NCBI GenBank assembly: GCA_902517745.1
Contig: CABYDS010000002.1
Span: 62,001-126,000 of the forward strand
Reading direction: 5' to 3'
DNA from: an uncultured Pelagibacteraceae bacterium
GTDB lineage: Bacteria; Pseudomonadota; Alphaproteobacteria; Pelagibacterales; Pelagibacteraceae
DNA: 64,000 bases
Part shown: positions 35,474 through 44,202 of the stretch, one piece after another
How the letters are laid out: the number at the start of each line of letters is the position of its first letter
Position numbering within the stretch: the stretch's first letter is position 1
Notes under the pieces: generated by a model
Seen by the model: the letters and a program-made list of their open reading frames with translations, nothing else
Told to the model about the DNA's origin: nothing
The model's database searches: none
Position numbers and translations under genes: made by a program

Positions 35474-35647
35474 TCAAAAATTAAATACTTTTAGGATATG
35501 CGGAACCTCCTTAGTTTTAATTTCAGACAATTTTCTATTATTTACACGTTTATTGATTTTTTCACACTCCGAAGCACATGCAGGACAGGCTTTGGAAGAT
35601 TTATTATAATCAATTTGCGTAGTAAATTTTTTTTTAACAGCTATCAT
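35474..35647 (-). CDS. 57-residue cysteine-containing protein in the iron-transport operon
   Basis: An ATG at 35647, immediately after the binding-protein stop, with GGAAG just upstream, opens a 57-residue frame that ends at TGA 35474-35476. It has KACPACASECEK, three cysteines spaced C-x2-C-x3-C, in an otherwise basic chain with no signal peptide. The cluster could bind iron or zinc. I recognise no family. Its position between the iron-binding protein and the permease suggests a link to iron handling, but it may be a non-functional open frame. Confidence 0.45.
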   Translation of the reverse strand: MIAVKKKFTTQIDYNKSSKACPACASECEKINKRVNNRKLSEIKTKEVPHILKVFNF

Positions 35648-36670
35648 TTACTTCCAACCTGCAGCCAACATTACTTCTAATGCATCTGCTTGTTTTGCAC
35701 CGTATGACTTAACACTTGTTTTAGTATCCATTACAAAGTTCATCTCTTTGCCTGGAACTAAATCATTAGGTGTTACACCACCGATCATTGGATACTCAAA
35801 AGTATTATTTACAATGTGATTTTGAGCCTCTGTTGATAATAAAAACTCAACTAATTTTACAGCATTAGCTTTGTTTGGTGCATGTTTAAGCATACCAGCT
35901 CCACTAATATTAATGTGCGTTCCTCTATCTTGTTGATTGGGGAAAAAAGGCATTACTTTTTTTGCCGCTTCTTGTTGTTCAGCACCTTTTTTTCCAGATA
36001 ACATCAACGCATGATAGTACGTGTTTGCAACAGCAATATCAGCTTCTCCTGCAGCAACAGCCATGATTTGAGCACGGTCATTACCTTTTGGAGTTCTAGC
36101 CATGTTTGCTACAACAGCTTTAGACCATTCTGCAGTTTTTGCTTTACCATTATTCTTAACAAGTGAAGCAACTAAAGATTGGTTATAAATGTTGTTAGAT
36201 TTTCTTATTACTAATCTACCTTTCCATTTTGGATCAGCTAGACCTTCGTAAGTCATGCCATTAAGTTCGTTTGCATTTACTCTTTCAGGTGAATAATAAA
36301 TTATTCTTGCTCTCTTAGCTATACCTGTCCATTTAGCAGATCTAAATTGTGAAGGTACGGCATCCTTGATAGCTTTTGACCAACCTGCATTTTGCATCAT
36401 TCCTTTAGCTGCAAAGGCACCTAATCTTCCAGCATCAGCTGTGATGTATAAATCTCCAACACAGTCTGCTCCCTCTTCAGTAATTCTTTTCTGCAGGGCT
36501 TTGTCTTTACCTGATACTACGTTTACTTTAATTCCTGTTGCTGCTGTGAACTTTTCATATAATTGAATGTCAGAATCATAGTGTCTTGCACTAAAAATAT
36601 TGACCTCAGCTGCAATCGTAAAACTTGAAATTAAAACAAAAAACAATGAAATTATTGTTAATTTTCTCAT
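35648..36670 (-). CDS. fbpA: Periplasmic ferric iron-binding protein
   Basis: A protein of 340 residues from the ATG at 36670. I chose this start because AAGGAG lies 5 bases upstream and a signal peptide (MRKLTIISLFFVLISS, cleavage after IAA) follows. A longer frame to 36739 would run into the Fur-box region. The mature start VNIFSARHYDSDIQLYEKF and the iron-tyrosine region ANTYYHALM are FbpA/FutA hallmarks. It captures Fe(III) for FbpBC. First gene of the operon, so it is the one most directly under the Fur-like sites. Confidence 0.93.
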   Translation of the reverse strand: MRKLTIISLFFVLISSFTIAAEVNIFSARHYDSDIQLYEKFTAATGIKVNVVSGKDKALQKRITEEGADCVGDLYITADAGRLGAFAAKGMMQNAGWSKAIKDAVPSQFRSAKWTGIAKRARIIYYSPERVNANELNGMTYEGLADPKWKGRLVIRKSNNIYNQSLVASLVKNNGKAKTAEWSKAVVANMARTPKGNDRAQIMAVAAGEADIAVANTYYHALMLSGKKGAEQQEAAKKVMPFFPNQQDRGTHINISGAGMLKHAPNKANAVKLVEFLLSTEAQNHIVNNTFEYPMIGGVTPNDLVPGKEMNFVMDTKTSVKSYGAKQADALEVMLAAGWK

Positions 36671-36740
36671 TCTACTCCTTAAATTTATATTTATATTAAA
36701 CGTAATTTGTCCTGCAATGCGGATGATAACTATTCTCAAT

Positions 36741-36759
36741 GAAAATGATTATCAATTGC
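36741..36759 (-). promoter_or_regulatory. Fur-box-like operator upstream of fbpA
   Basis: On the minus strand GCAATTGATAATCATTTTC matches 15 of 19 bases of the classical Fur box GATAATGATAATCATTATC, including an unbroken central run of 11. It lies about 70 bases upstream of the fbpA start. Iron-loaded Fur (or a functional substitute) would repress the operon here. The regulator's identity is inferred. Confidence 0.7.
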
Positions 36760-36790
36760 AATATTGTCGCAATTGATTATCAATCGCAAT
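36746..36790. repeat. Tandem TGATTATCAATTGCAAT repeats near the fbpA promoter
   Basis: TGATTATCAATTGCAAT at 36746-36762 recurs with one mismatch at 36774-36790, with starts 28 bases apart. The first copy overlaps the Fur-box-like site, so two operators may be present, spaced by nearly three helical turns. Confidence 0.65.
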
Positions 36791-36815
36791 TAGTGCTGTT
36801 TTTTGGAAAATCTTA

Positions 36816-37706
36816 TTAAAATTCCCATTCAGAAATTTTGCTGTAAAGGAAGTTTCTAAAAGCTTGAACTCTAGCAACATTTTTAAGTGATTGAGGATAT
36901 ACAAAGTGTGCCTCAGTAGTTGGACCTTGAACGCTTGGTAAAACTTTAACAATATTTGGTTGTTTCACTGTCAAGTAATCTGGAATTGCAGCTAGCCCTA
37001 CACCGCTTTGAACAGCTAATAGTAAACCATAAACACTATTAACTCTCATTACAGTTTTTCTTTTTTTATTGTCTTTCATTCCAAGTTTTAATGCCCAATC
37101 TGGATTATAAACTGGTGATGGAGCTCCTCTACCAAATGAAATAAAGTTGTGCTTATTTAGGTCATTAACTGTCTTAGGATATCCATGTTTTTCTAAGTAT
37201 TTTGGTGATCCGTAGATGTGATAATTAATATCTATGAGCTTTTTTTGAATATAATTAAGTTGTTTTGGTCTTCTCATAAATATTCCAATATCTGCCTGTC
37301 TAGTGCTTAAATCTAGCTCTCTATCATCAAATATAAGTTCGACTTCAATCTCAGGATTTAGCTGCATAAATTCTTGTATTCTTGGTGTTAACCAGGTTGT
37401 TCCAAAACTAACAACGGTTGTTACTGATAGTTTTCCGGATGGTTTGTGTTTTTTATCTCCTAAAGTTGTTTCTACCTCTTTTAATTTGGAGATAACTTCA
37501 TGAGCTGTTTTAAATACATATTCTCCGTTTTCAGTTAGCGTTAATCCTCTAGCGTGACGTTCAAATAATTTAACTTTTAAATCTTCTTCTAAGGATTGAA
37601 TTTGTCTACTAATTGCAGATTGACTAAGGTTTAGAATAACAGTTGCGCTTGTAAAACTACCTGCCTCAGCAACTGCATGAAATATTTTTAATTTATCCCA
37701 ATCCAT
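36816..37706 (-). CDS. LysR-family transcriptional regulator
   Basis: A protein of 296 residues. The N-terminal winged helix-turn-helix (LKIFHAVAEAGSFTSATVIL, LSQSAISRQIQSLEEDL) is typical. A periplasmic-binding-like effector domain fills residues 90-296 (VVSFGTTWLTPRIQEFM). Its start overlaps the stop of the AcuI/YhdH reductase gene by one base, so it is co-transcribed with it and may regulate it. The effector is unknown. Confidence 0.92.
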   Translation of the reverse strand: MDWDKLKIFHAVAEAGSFTSATVILNLSQSAISRQIQSLEEDLKVKLFERHARGLTLTENGEYVFKTAHEVISKLKEVETTLGDKKHKPSGKLSVTTVVSFGTTWLTPRIQEFMQLNPEIEVELIFDDRELDLSTRQADIGIFMRRPKQLNYIQKKLIDINYHIYGSPKYLEKHGYPKTVNDLNKHNFISFGRGAPSPVYNPDWALKLGMKDNKKRKTVMRVNSVYGLLLAVQSGVGLAAIPDYLTVKQPNIVKVLPSVQGPTTEAHFVYPQSLKNVARVQAFRNFLYSKISEWEF

Positions 37707-38707
37707 TATTTATTTACATCCACTACTATTTTATGTTTTAAATTTCCTTTTAATATATCGGGATAGACATTTAATAATTCATCTAATCCAATAGTATTTA
37801 CAGATTTTTCTAAAATATTAAAATCTAGCAAAGCAGGAAATTCTCCCCAGACAAACTCTTTTCTTTTTTTACTGATATTAACCGAGTCTACTCCCCATAA
37901 TTTAACTGCTCTTAATATAAATGGAATTACTGATGTGTTTAATTTATTGCCACTTGCATTTCCACATATAGCAACAATTCCTTTTGGTTTAGTTTGAGCA
38001 ATAGCATTCGATAAAATGTTACCACCAACGGTATCTACAACGCCATCCCATGTTCCTTTATCTATTAATCTTGCTTCACCCTCAAATTCCTTACGATCTA
38101 TAACGTTTTTTGCACCAAGTTCTTTTAAGTAATCTGCTTTATCTGGTTTACCAGTTATTGCAGTTACATTAATTCCCATTTTTGCAAGAACCATTACTGC
38201 TACCATACCAACACCACCAGTAGAGCCAGTTACCAATACATCGTTAACCTTTGATTGCATCAATAGTTCCTCTCTTGCTTTAACTGCAAAAGCACATAAC
38301 AAACCTGTAAGACCAGCAGTTCCCAAAATCATAGCTTGTTTATTTGTCATTCCCTCAGGTGTTTTTGTAATATGATCTTTTTTTACTTTTGCGTATTGAG
38401 AATATCCACCATCAAAAAGTTCTCCTGCTCTACAACCTGTTAATATAACTCTGTCTCCTTCTTTAAATTCTTCACCATCTCCTTGTGCAACAGTTCCTGA
38501 AAAATCAATGCCAGGTATTCTTGGATACTCTTTTACTAATTTACCACCATCTTTTAGTATCATTGCATCTTTCCAATTGAGATCAGAATAATCTATCTTA
38601 ACTAGCACCTCACCATCTTTAAAATGGTCTAAACTTAGTTCTTTGACTTCTCTTGTAAAATTTTCGTTCTGATTGTTAATTACAACTGCTTTAAATGAGT
38701 CCGCCAT
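37706..38707 (-). CDS. AcuI/YhdH-type acryloyl-CoA reductase family protein
   Basis: A protein of 333 residues of the zinc-free MDR family. It has SDLNWKDAMILKDGGKLVKEYPRIPGIDFSG in pieces (IPGIDFSGTV, FKEGDRVILTG), the GTAGLTGLLCAFAV segment, VLVTGSTGGVGMVAV for NADPH, and GDR near residue 80. In marine bacteria AcuI reduces acryloyl-CoA to propionyl-CoA during DMSP breakdown; YhdH does this generally. It is followed by, and overlaps, a LysR gene. The DMSP link is inference. Confidence 0.85.
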   Translation of the reverse strand: MADSFKAVVINNQNENFTREVKELSLDHFKDGEVLVKIDYSDLNWKDAMILKDGGKLVKEYPRIPGIDFSGTVAQGDGEEFKEGDRVILTGCRAGELFDGGYSQYAKVKKDHITKTPEGMTNKQAMILGTAGLTGLLCAFAVKAREELLMQSKVNDVLVTGSTGGVGMVAVMVLAKMGINVTAITGKPDKADYLKELGAKNVIDRKEFEGEARLIDKGTWDGVVDTVGGNILSNAIAQTKPKGIVAICGNASGNKLNTSVIPFILRAVKLWGVDSVNISKKRKEFVWGEFPALLDFNILEKSVNTIGLDELLNVYPDILKGNLKHKIVVDVNK

Positions 38708-38722
38708 GTTTATCAGTAAATA

Positions 38723-39325
38723 TTATTTTGCAATAAATCGCAAATATCTATTTTGATAACTTAAATCGTCCTTAAACTGTCCAAGATAAAAATTTGTAAC
38801 TGTGGTAGCTTGCTCTTTTTTTATACCTCTCATAGTCATACACTGATGAGTTGAATCTATTGTTACCGCAACACCTTTTGCATCTAACGACTCCATCAAA
38901 GTATTAGCGATTTGAACAGTTAATCTTTCTTGTGTTTGTAGTCTTTTAGAAAATACTTCTACTACTCTTGCTATTTTACTTAATCCTACAACTCTTTGAT
39001 TTGGAATATATGCTACATGAGCAATTCCTATAATTGGTGCCATGTGATGTTCGCAATGACTTTGGACTGAAATATTTTTTTGAACAACCATATCGCTATA
39101 GCCTTCAACATCACCAAATGTTTTATCTAAAACTGCTTTAGGGTCTTCTTTGTAGCCTTTGAAATATTCTTTAAATGCTTTTGTTACTCTTTTTGGAGTT
39201 TCCAATAAACCTTCTCTGGTAGGATCTTCACCTAACCACTTAAGAATTTTAACGAAAGCTTCTTCAGCTTCCTTGTCTGTTACTTCGTTAATTTTTTTTT
39301 CGTTTTCGTTTTTTACTAATTTCAT
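38723..39325 (-). CDS. folE: GTP cyclohydrolase I
   Basis: A protein of 200 residues. It has EDPTREGLLETPKRVTKAF, the zinc and active-site sequence SVQSHCEHHMAPIIGIAHVAYIP with Cys and His ligands, the QTQERLTVQIANTL loop, and VAVTIDSTHQCMTMRG with the second zinc cysteine. It makes dihydroneopterin triphosphate, the first step to folate, which suits the folate-linked demethylases around. Divergent from hisI across about 57 bases. Confidence 0.95.
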   Translation of the reverse strand: MKLVKNENEKKINEVTDKEAEEAFVKILKWLGEDPTREGLLETPKRVTKAFKEYFKGYKEDPKAVLDKTFGDVEGYSDMVVQKNISVQSHCEHHMAPIIGIAHVAYIPNQRVVGLSKIARVVEVFSKRLQTQERLTVQIANTLMESLDAKGVAVTIDSTHQCMTMRGIKKEQATTVTNFYLGQFKDDLSYQNRYLRFIAK

Positions 39326-39382
39326 GACGTGCTTTTATATATATAAAACCTTAATTTTAAAATATTTATTATATTTATTATT

Positions 39383-39871
39383 ATGTTAGATAATTCCACA
39401 TATATGTTTAAAAAAAGAGAAAATGTAGCAGAAATAGAAGAAGGCAAGCTTTTATCTCCTAAATTCGATAATGATGGATTGATTCCAGTCATTACAACAT
39501 GCTCAAAAACAAAAGAAATATTAATGCATGGGTATATGAATGTCGAAGCCTTCAAGTTAACTATTGAAACCAAAGAAGCTCACTACTGGAGCAGATCAAG
39601 ACAATCAATTTGGCACAAAGGAAAAACAAGTGGATTTGTTCAAAAAGTAAAAGAGATTCGAATTGATGATGATCAAGATGCTGTATGGATGACTGTAGAT
39701 ATTGGCGAAGGTGCTAGTTGCCACGTTGGGTATAGATCTTGTTTTTATAGATCTATCCCTTTGGGTAAAATTGATAATGCAAGACAAATTGAAATGAAAT
39801 TTGAAGAAGAAGAAAAAAAATTTGACCCAGAAGTTGTTTATAAAGGACAACCTAATCCAACAAAAATATAA
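39383..39871 (+). CDS. hisI: Phosphoribosyl-AMP cyclohydrolase
   Basis: A protein of 162 residues. The family motifs are HGYMNVEAFKLTIETKEAHYWSRSR (read in part), IWHKGKTSGFVQKVKEIRID, DDDQDAVWMTVD for metal binding, and the zinc cysteines in GASCHVGYRSCFYR. It opens the adenine ring in histidine synthesis. It stands alone here without other his genes and is followed 7 bases later by a dioxygenase-like gene. Confidence 0.93.
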   Translation: MLDNSTYMFKKRENVAEIEEGKLLSPKFDNDGLIPVITTCSKTKEILMHGYMNVEAFKLTIETKEAHYWSRSRQSIWHKGKTSGFVQKVKEIRIDDDQDAVWMTVDIGEGASCHVGYRSCFYRSIPLGKIDNARQIEMKFEEEEKKFDPEVVYKGQPNPTKI

Positions 39872-39878
39872 AAAATTA

Positions 39879-40487
39879 ATGAAAGTTTTAAGTCCCTTTG
39901 GACCAAAAATTGCTGTTATTAAAATTCCATCAAATTTAGTAAAAAAAATTAATGACGAGGTTGAAAGTATTATTAAAGACAAAAAAAAATCGAAATCAAA
40001 TGACTATTCAAAAAAGTTAGTAGGTCAAGTTGAGCAAGAAATTGAATTAAAAAATAAATTTATAAAAAAAAATTTAAAAAGTTTTATTTCTAAAAGTGTA
40101 AATAAATATTTAAAAAAAAATCTTAATAAGAAGTCTAAAAATATAAAAATAAAAAATTTATGGGTCGTAAGACAATTTAAAAATGATTATAACCCTGTAC
40201 ATTTTCATGATGGCAATGTTTCTGGAGTTGGTTATTTAAAAATTCCAAAAAACTTAACAAAGGGACATAAAAAAATTAAAACTAATGGAACAATTGATTT
40301 TATTTATGGTTCTAAATCTTTTTTAAATAATTCTATATTTAATCATAAACCAAGAGTTGGCGATCTTATCTTATTCCCAAATAATTTAATGCATACTGCA
40401 TATCCATTTAAATCTGATGGTGAAAGAAGATCATTTTCTTTTAATATAGATATTGATAAAAAATTAACAAGATTGTTTCATGCCTGA
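39879..40487 (+). CDS. 2OG-Fe(II) oxygenase-like protein
   Basis: A protein of 202 residues from the ATG at 39879, 7 bases after hisI. The longer frame from 39801 would overlap hisI by 70 bases and begin with a lysine run. The C-terminal half has the prolyl-hydroxylase-like pattern: PVHFHDGNVSGVGYLKIPK with the HxD pair, GDLILFPNNLMHTAYPF with the distal histidine, and ERRSFSFNID with the 2-oxoglutarate arginine. The N-terminal half is lysine-rich and helical. The substrate is unknown. It overlaps the DUF2237 gene by 8 bases. Confidence 0.75.
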   Translation: MKVLSPFGPKIAVIKIPSNLVKKINDEVESIIKDKKKSKSNDYSKKLVGQVEQEIELKNKFIKKNLKSFISKSVNKYLKKNLNKKSKNIKIKNLWVVRQFKNDYNPVHFHDGNVSGVGYLKIPKNLTKGHKKIKTNGTIDFIYGSKSFLNNSIFNHKPRVGDLILFPNNLMHTAYPFKSDGERRSFSFNIDIDKKLTRLFHA

Positions 40488-40854
40488 TAAACAAAAAAAT
40501 GTTTTAGACGAAGACTTGGAGTTATGTTCTAATGATCCTTTAACAGGATGGTATAGAGACGGATGTTGCAATACAGATGAAAATGATCATGGTGTGCACA
40601 CTGTTTGTGCAAAAGTAAACACTGAATTTTTAGAATGGTGTAAAGAAGCAGGCAATGATTTAATTACACCTCATCCAGAATTTGGTTTTCCGGGTTTAAA
40701 AGATGGAGATAGTTGGTGTGTGTGCGCGGGCTGGTACGCCAAAGCTTTAGAAGCGGGAAAAGGATGTCCAATTTATTTAAAGAAAACTCATAAAAACACT
40801 TTGAAACTTATTCCAATTGAAACTTTAAAAAAGTTTGCAATCGATTTATCTTAA
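40480..40854 (+). CDS. DUF2237 family protein
   Basis: A protein of 124 residues matching DUF2237: NVLDEDLELCSNDPLTGWYRDGCC near the N-terminus (in pieces), then GVHTVCAKVNTEFLEW, TPHPEFGFPGLKDGDSWCVCAGWY and GKGCPIYLKKTH. Seven or more conserved cysteines suggest metal binding or redox chemistry, but the function is unknown. It overlaps the oxygenase-like gene by 8 bases. Its stop abuts the convergent ETF-QO stop with no spacer. Confidence 0.85.
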   Translation: MPDKQKNVLDEDLELCSNDPLTGWYRDGCCNTDENDHGVHTVCAKVNTEFLEWCKEAGNDLITPHPEFGFPGLKDGDSWCVCAGWYAKALEAGKGCPIYLKKTHKNTLKLIPIETLKKFAIDLS

Positions 40855-42474
40855 TTACATATTTCCGTATTTAGGTCCACCCCCACCTTCTGGAGTGACC
40901 CAAGTAATATTTTGAGATGGCTCTTTAATATCACAAGTTTTGCAATGTATGCAATTTTGAGCATTGATTACAAATTTTTGAACAGAATTTACTTCTTGAA
41001 CTTCATAAACTCCTGCTGGACAATATCTTTGTGCGGGCTCATCAAATTTCTCTAAAGTATATTTTATAGGCAAATCAGGATCTTTAAGTTTTAAATGTAC
41101 TGGTTGATTATCATCATGAATTGTACCCGTTAAATAAACCGAACTAGTTTTATCAAATGTAATAACGTTATCAGGTTTAGGATAATCAATTTTTGGCATT
41201 TTATCTGCTGGTTTTAAAGCTTCATGATCAGCGTGTTTATGCTTTAATGTGAAAGGAAGCTTTCCTCTAAATAAAATCTGGTCAATTCCAGTAAATAATA
41301 TACCTAGAATTAAACCCCAAGAGAAACTTGGTTTTACATTTCTCGCCTCATATAATTCTTTGTAAACCCAACTTTCTTTAAATTTTTGTTCATATGTAGA
41401 TAAATTTATATTTTTTGTAAGATGCTCATAAATTGTTTCAGCAGCGATCATTCCACTTTTCATTGCAGTATGAGACCCTTTTATTTTAGGCATATTTAAT
41501 GTTCCCGCATCACATCCAACTAACAAAGCACCAGGCATAAACATCTGAGGTAAACTCTGTATACCTCCCTCAATTAAAGCTCTTGCGCCATAAGAAATTC
41601 TTTTTCCACCTTCAATAATTTTTTTTATATCTGGATGAGTTTTAAATCTTTGGAATTCATCGAAAGGTGAGAGATGAGGATTTTGGTAATCTAATCCAAT
41701 TACATAACCTAGAAAAACTTGTTTATTTTCTGCATGATACATAAAACTTCCACCGTAGGTGTTATTATCTAAAGGCCATCCAGCAGTATGCATTACTAAA
41801 CCTTCTGAATGATTTTTTTCATCTATCTCCCAAATTTCTTTAAAACCAATTCCATATTGTTGAGGATTTTTGCCTTTATCCAATTCAAACTTCTTTATTA
41901 ATTCTTTTCCTAAGTGACCTCTGCATCCTTCCGCAAACACTGTAACTTTTGCATGCAATTCCATTCCAGGTTCATAAGTATCTTTTTTATTTCCCTCTTT
42001 ATCAATACCCATATCTTGAGTTGTAATACCTTTAACTGATCCATCATCATTATATAAAACTTCACTTGCTGGAAATCCTGGGAATATTTCAACTCCTAAT
42101 CCTTCAGCCTGTTCTGCTAACCATCTACAAAGATTTGCAAGACTTATAATATAATTATTATGATTTTGTTGAACCTTGGGAAGTAACCATGTTGGCCAAC
42201 TTATTGATTTTTGTTTTCCTAAAAATAAAAATTTTTCTTTTGTAACTTTTGTTTTAATTGGAGCATTTAATTCTTTCCAATTAGGTATCAGTTCGTCTAA
42301 GGCACGTGTTTCAAACACGTTCCCTGACAAAATATGTGCACCTATTTCAGATGCTTTTTCTAAAAGGCAGACATTAATATCTGGTTTTAACTGCTTTAAT
42401 TTAATTGCAGTTGAAAGTCCTGATGGTCCGCCACCTACGATAACAACATCGTATTCCATCACTTCTCTGGACAT
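40855..42474 (-). CDS. Electron-transfer flavoprotein:ubiquinone oxidoreductase
   Basis: A protein of 539 residues. The N-terminal FAD motif is VVIVGGGPSGLSTAIKLK. The central region has a ubiquinone-binding hydrophobic stretch (SFSWGLILGILFTGIDQILF). The C-terminal 4Fe-4S ligands are in YCPAGVYEV and NCIHCKTCDIKEP, ending TPEGGGGPKYGNM, as in all ETF-QOs. It passes electrons from ETF to quinone at the inner membrane. It lies 24 bases downstream of etfA in the operon with the GcvT-type dehydrogenase. Confidence 0.95.
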   Translation of the reverse strand: MSREVMEYDVVIVGGGPSGLSTAIKLKQLKPDINVCLLEKASEIGAHILSGNVFETRALDELIPNWKELNAPIKTKVTKEKFLFLGKQKSISWPTWLLPKVQQNHNNYIISLANLCRWLAEQAEGLGVEIFPGFPASEVLYNDDGSVKGITTQDMGIDKEGNKKDTYEPGMELHAKVTVFAEGCRGHLGKELIKKFELDKGKNPQQYGIGFKEIWEIDEKNHSEGLVMHTAGWPLDNNTYGGSFMYHAENKQVFLGYVIGLDYQNPHLSPFDEFQRFKTHPDIKKIIEGGKRISYGARALIEGGIQSLPQMFMPGALLVGCDAGTLNMPKIKGSHTAMKSGMIAAETIYEHLTKNINLSTYEQKFKESWVYKELYEARNVKPSFSWGLILGILFTGIDQILFRGKLPFTLKHKHADHEALKPADKMPKIDYPKPDNVITFDKTSSVYLTGTIHDDNQPVHLKLKDPDLPIKYTLEKFDEPAQRYCPAGVYEVQEVNSVQKFVINAQNCIHCKTCDIKEPSQNITWVTPEGGGGPKYGNM

Positions 42475-42498
42475 AATGATAATTTCTTACAGTATTTG

Positions 42499-43452
42499 CT
42501 ATTTTTGTATAGTGTTTAATTTGTTCAATTCTGACAAAAATTGAGGAAGCGCCTCAAAAAGATCTGCTTCTAATCCGTAATCTGCGACACTAAAAATTGG
42601 AGCTTCACCATCTTTATTTATAGCTACAATAACTTTACTTTCTTTCATTCCTGCTAAGTGCTGTATCGCACCTGAAATTCCAACTGCAATATATAAATCT
42701 GGAACCACAACTTTACCAGTTTGTCCTACTTGATGATCATTAGTAATATAACCAGCATCAACTGCTGCTCTTGATGCTCCAATTGCTGCATTAAGTTTAT
42801 CAGCAATATCGCTGATTAATTTGAAATTTTCACCATTTTGCATTCCTCTGCCACCAGAAATAACTATTCTAGCCGTTCCAAGTTCTGGTCTGTCTGACTT
42901 AACTTCTTCTTTCTTAAGAAATTTAGTAGATGAACTAGCTTCTGCTGGATCAGATTTTGTAATTTCAGCCGATCCACCGCTCTTATCTGCAGGATCAAAT
43001 GATGTTGGTCTTATAGTAACACATTTTTTCTTATCATTACTTTTAACAGTAGCAAATGCATTTCCTGCATAAATTGGTCTTAAAAAAGTATCTTCAGAAA
43101 TAACTTTAATTATATCGCTCACTTGCGAAGTATCTAGTAATGCTGCAATTCTTGGCATTAAATTTTTGCCAAATGTATTTGCTGAGCTTACAATGTGTGA
43201 ATAATTTTCTGCATGCTTAATTATTGCTGCTGTATAATTTTCAGCAATGTAGTTTTCATAAATCTCATTATCGACATGAATAACTTTTTTTACATTTGGA
43301 ACTTCGGATAAAGATTTTGCAACTTCATCAGCTTGATGACCTAAAACCAAAACATGAAGATCTTCATTTATTTGAGAAGCTGCAGTTATAGCATTATAGG
43401 TAAATGGTCTAACTTCTTTATTATTATGTTCTGCAATTAATAATACTGACAT
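42499..43452 (-). CDS. etfA: Electron transfer flavoprotein alpha subunit
   Basis: A protein of 317 residues. The C-terminal FAD domain has the ETF-alpha signature: [43 protein letters not shown] and [19 protein letters not shown]. The N-terminal domain (1-190) is the usual Rossmann-like part. With EtfB it carries electrons from the dimethylglycine/sarcosine-type dehydrogenases to ETF-QO. It begins directly after the etfB stop. Confidence 0.95.
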   Translation of the reverse strand: MSVLLIAEHNNKEVRPFTYNAITAASQINEDLHVLVLGHQADEVAKSLSEVPNVKKVIHVDNEIYENYIAENYTAAIIKHAENYSHIVSSANTFGKNLMPRIAALLDTSQVSDIIKVISEDTFLRPIYAGNAFATVKSNDKKKCVTIRPTSFDPADKSGGSAEITKSDPAEASSSTKFLKKEEVKSDRPELGTARIVISGGRGMQNGENFKLISDIADKLNAAIGASRAAVDAGYITNDHQVGQTGKVVVPDLYIAVGISGAIQHLAGMKESKVIVAINKDGEAPIFSVADYGLEADLFEALPQFLSELNKLNTIQK

Positions 43453-44202
43453 TTAAATTACTTTAGCCTCATTTTTTAATTTTTGCACCAATTCTTCAAC
43501 ACTAGCGACTTTTATTCCAGCCTTTCTTTTTGGTGGCTCCTCAACTTTAATTTGTTCGATTCTAGGATTAATATCAACTCCTAAATCTGAAGCATTTATC
43601 TGTTCAATTGGTTTTTTCTTAGCTTTCATAATATTTGGAAGTGAAGCATATCTTGGTTCATTTAATCTTAAATCACATGTAACAATTGCTGGAACATTCA
43701 CTTCAATGGTTTCCAAACCTTCGTCAATTTCACGTGTTACCTCTAATGCATTATCTTTTACTTCAATTTTAGATGCAAAAGTTGCTTGAGGCCAATTTAA
43801 TAAAGCTGCTAGCATCTGACCAGTTTGATTACAGTCATCATCAATTGCTTGTTTTCCCATAAATACTAAATCAGGATTTTCTTTTTCTACGATTTTTTTT
43901 AAAATTTTTGAAACTGCTAATGGTTCAATCACATTATCAACTTTGACATGTATTCCCCTATCCGCTCCTACTGCTAATGCTTTTCTAACAGTTTCTTGAG
44001 CTTTTTCTTCACCGATTGTAATTGCAACTATTTCTTTAGCTTTGCCAGCCTCTTTAATTTTTACCGCTTCTTCTATTGCATTATCATCTGGTGGATTTGT
44101 TGACATTTTAACGTTGTCAGTAACAACACCAGAACCATCTTCTTTAACTCTTATTTGAACGTTGTAATCAATAACTCTTTTAACTGCGACTAATATTTTC
44201 AT
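43453..44202 (-). CDS. etfB: Electron transfer flavoprotein beta subunit
   Basis: A protein of 249 residues with [23 protein letters not shown] at the start, [38 protein letters not shown] for AMP binding, and [25 protein letters not shown], the recognition loop. Its start overlaps the stop of the upstream GcvT-type dehydrogenase by one base, which ties ETF to that enzyme. It pairs with EtfA. Confidence 0.95.
   Translation of the reverse strand: MKILVAVKRVIDYNVQIRVKEDGSGVVTDNVKMSTNPPDDNAIEEAVKIKEAGKAKEIVAITIGEEKAQETVRKALAVGADRGIHVKVDNVIEPLAVSKILKKIVEKENPDLVFMGKQAIDDDCNQTGQMLAALLNWPQATFASKIEVKDNALEVTREIDEGLETIEVNVPAIVTCDLRLNEPRYASLPNIMKAKKKPIEQINASDLGVDINPRIEQIKVEEPPKRKAGIKVASVEELVQKLKNEAKVI

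Noticed and set aside
35498..35680. Plus-strand frame of 60 codons between fbpA and fbpB
   Set aside because: It is antisense to fbpA's end and the coupled 57-residue minus-strand frame, which has a better start context.
39801..39878. Upstream extension of the oxygenase-like gene
   Set aside because: It would overlap hisI by about 70 bases and adds only a lysine-rich stretch; the ATG at 39879 follows the hisI stop closely.
39605..39982. Minus-strand frame of 125 codons opposite hisI and the oxygenase-like gene
   Set aside because: It lies over two well-supported plus-strand genes and its translation is a low-complexity phenylalanine-rich chain without a motif.
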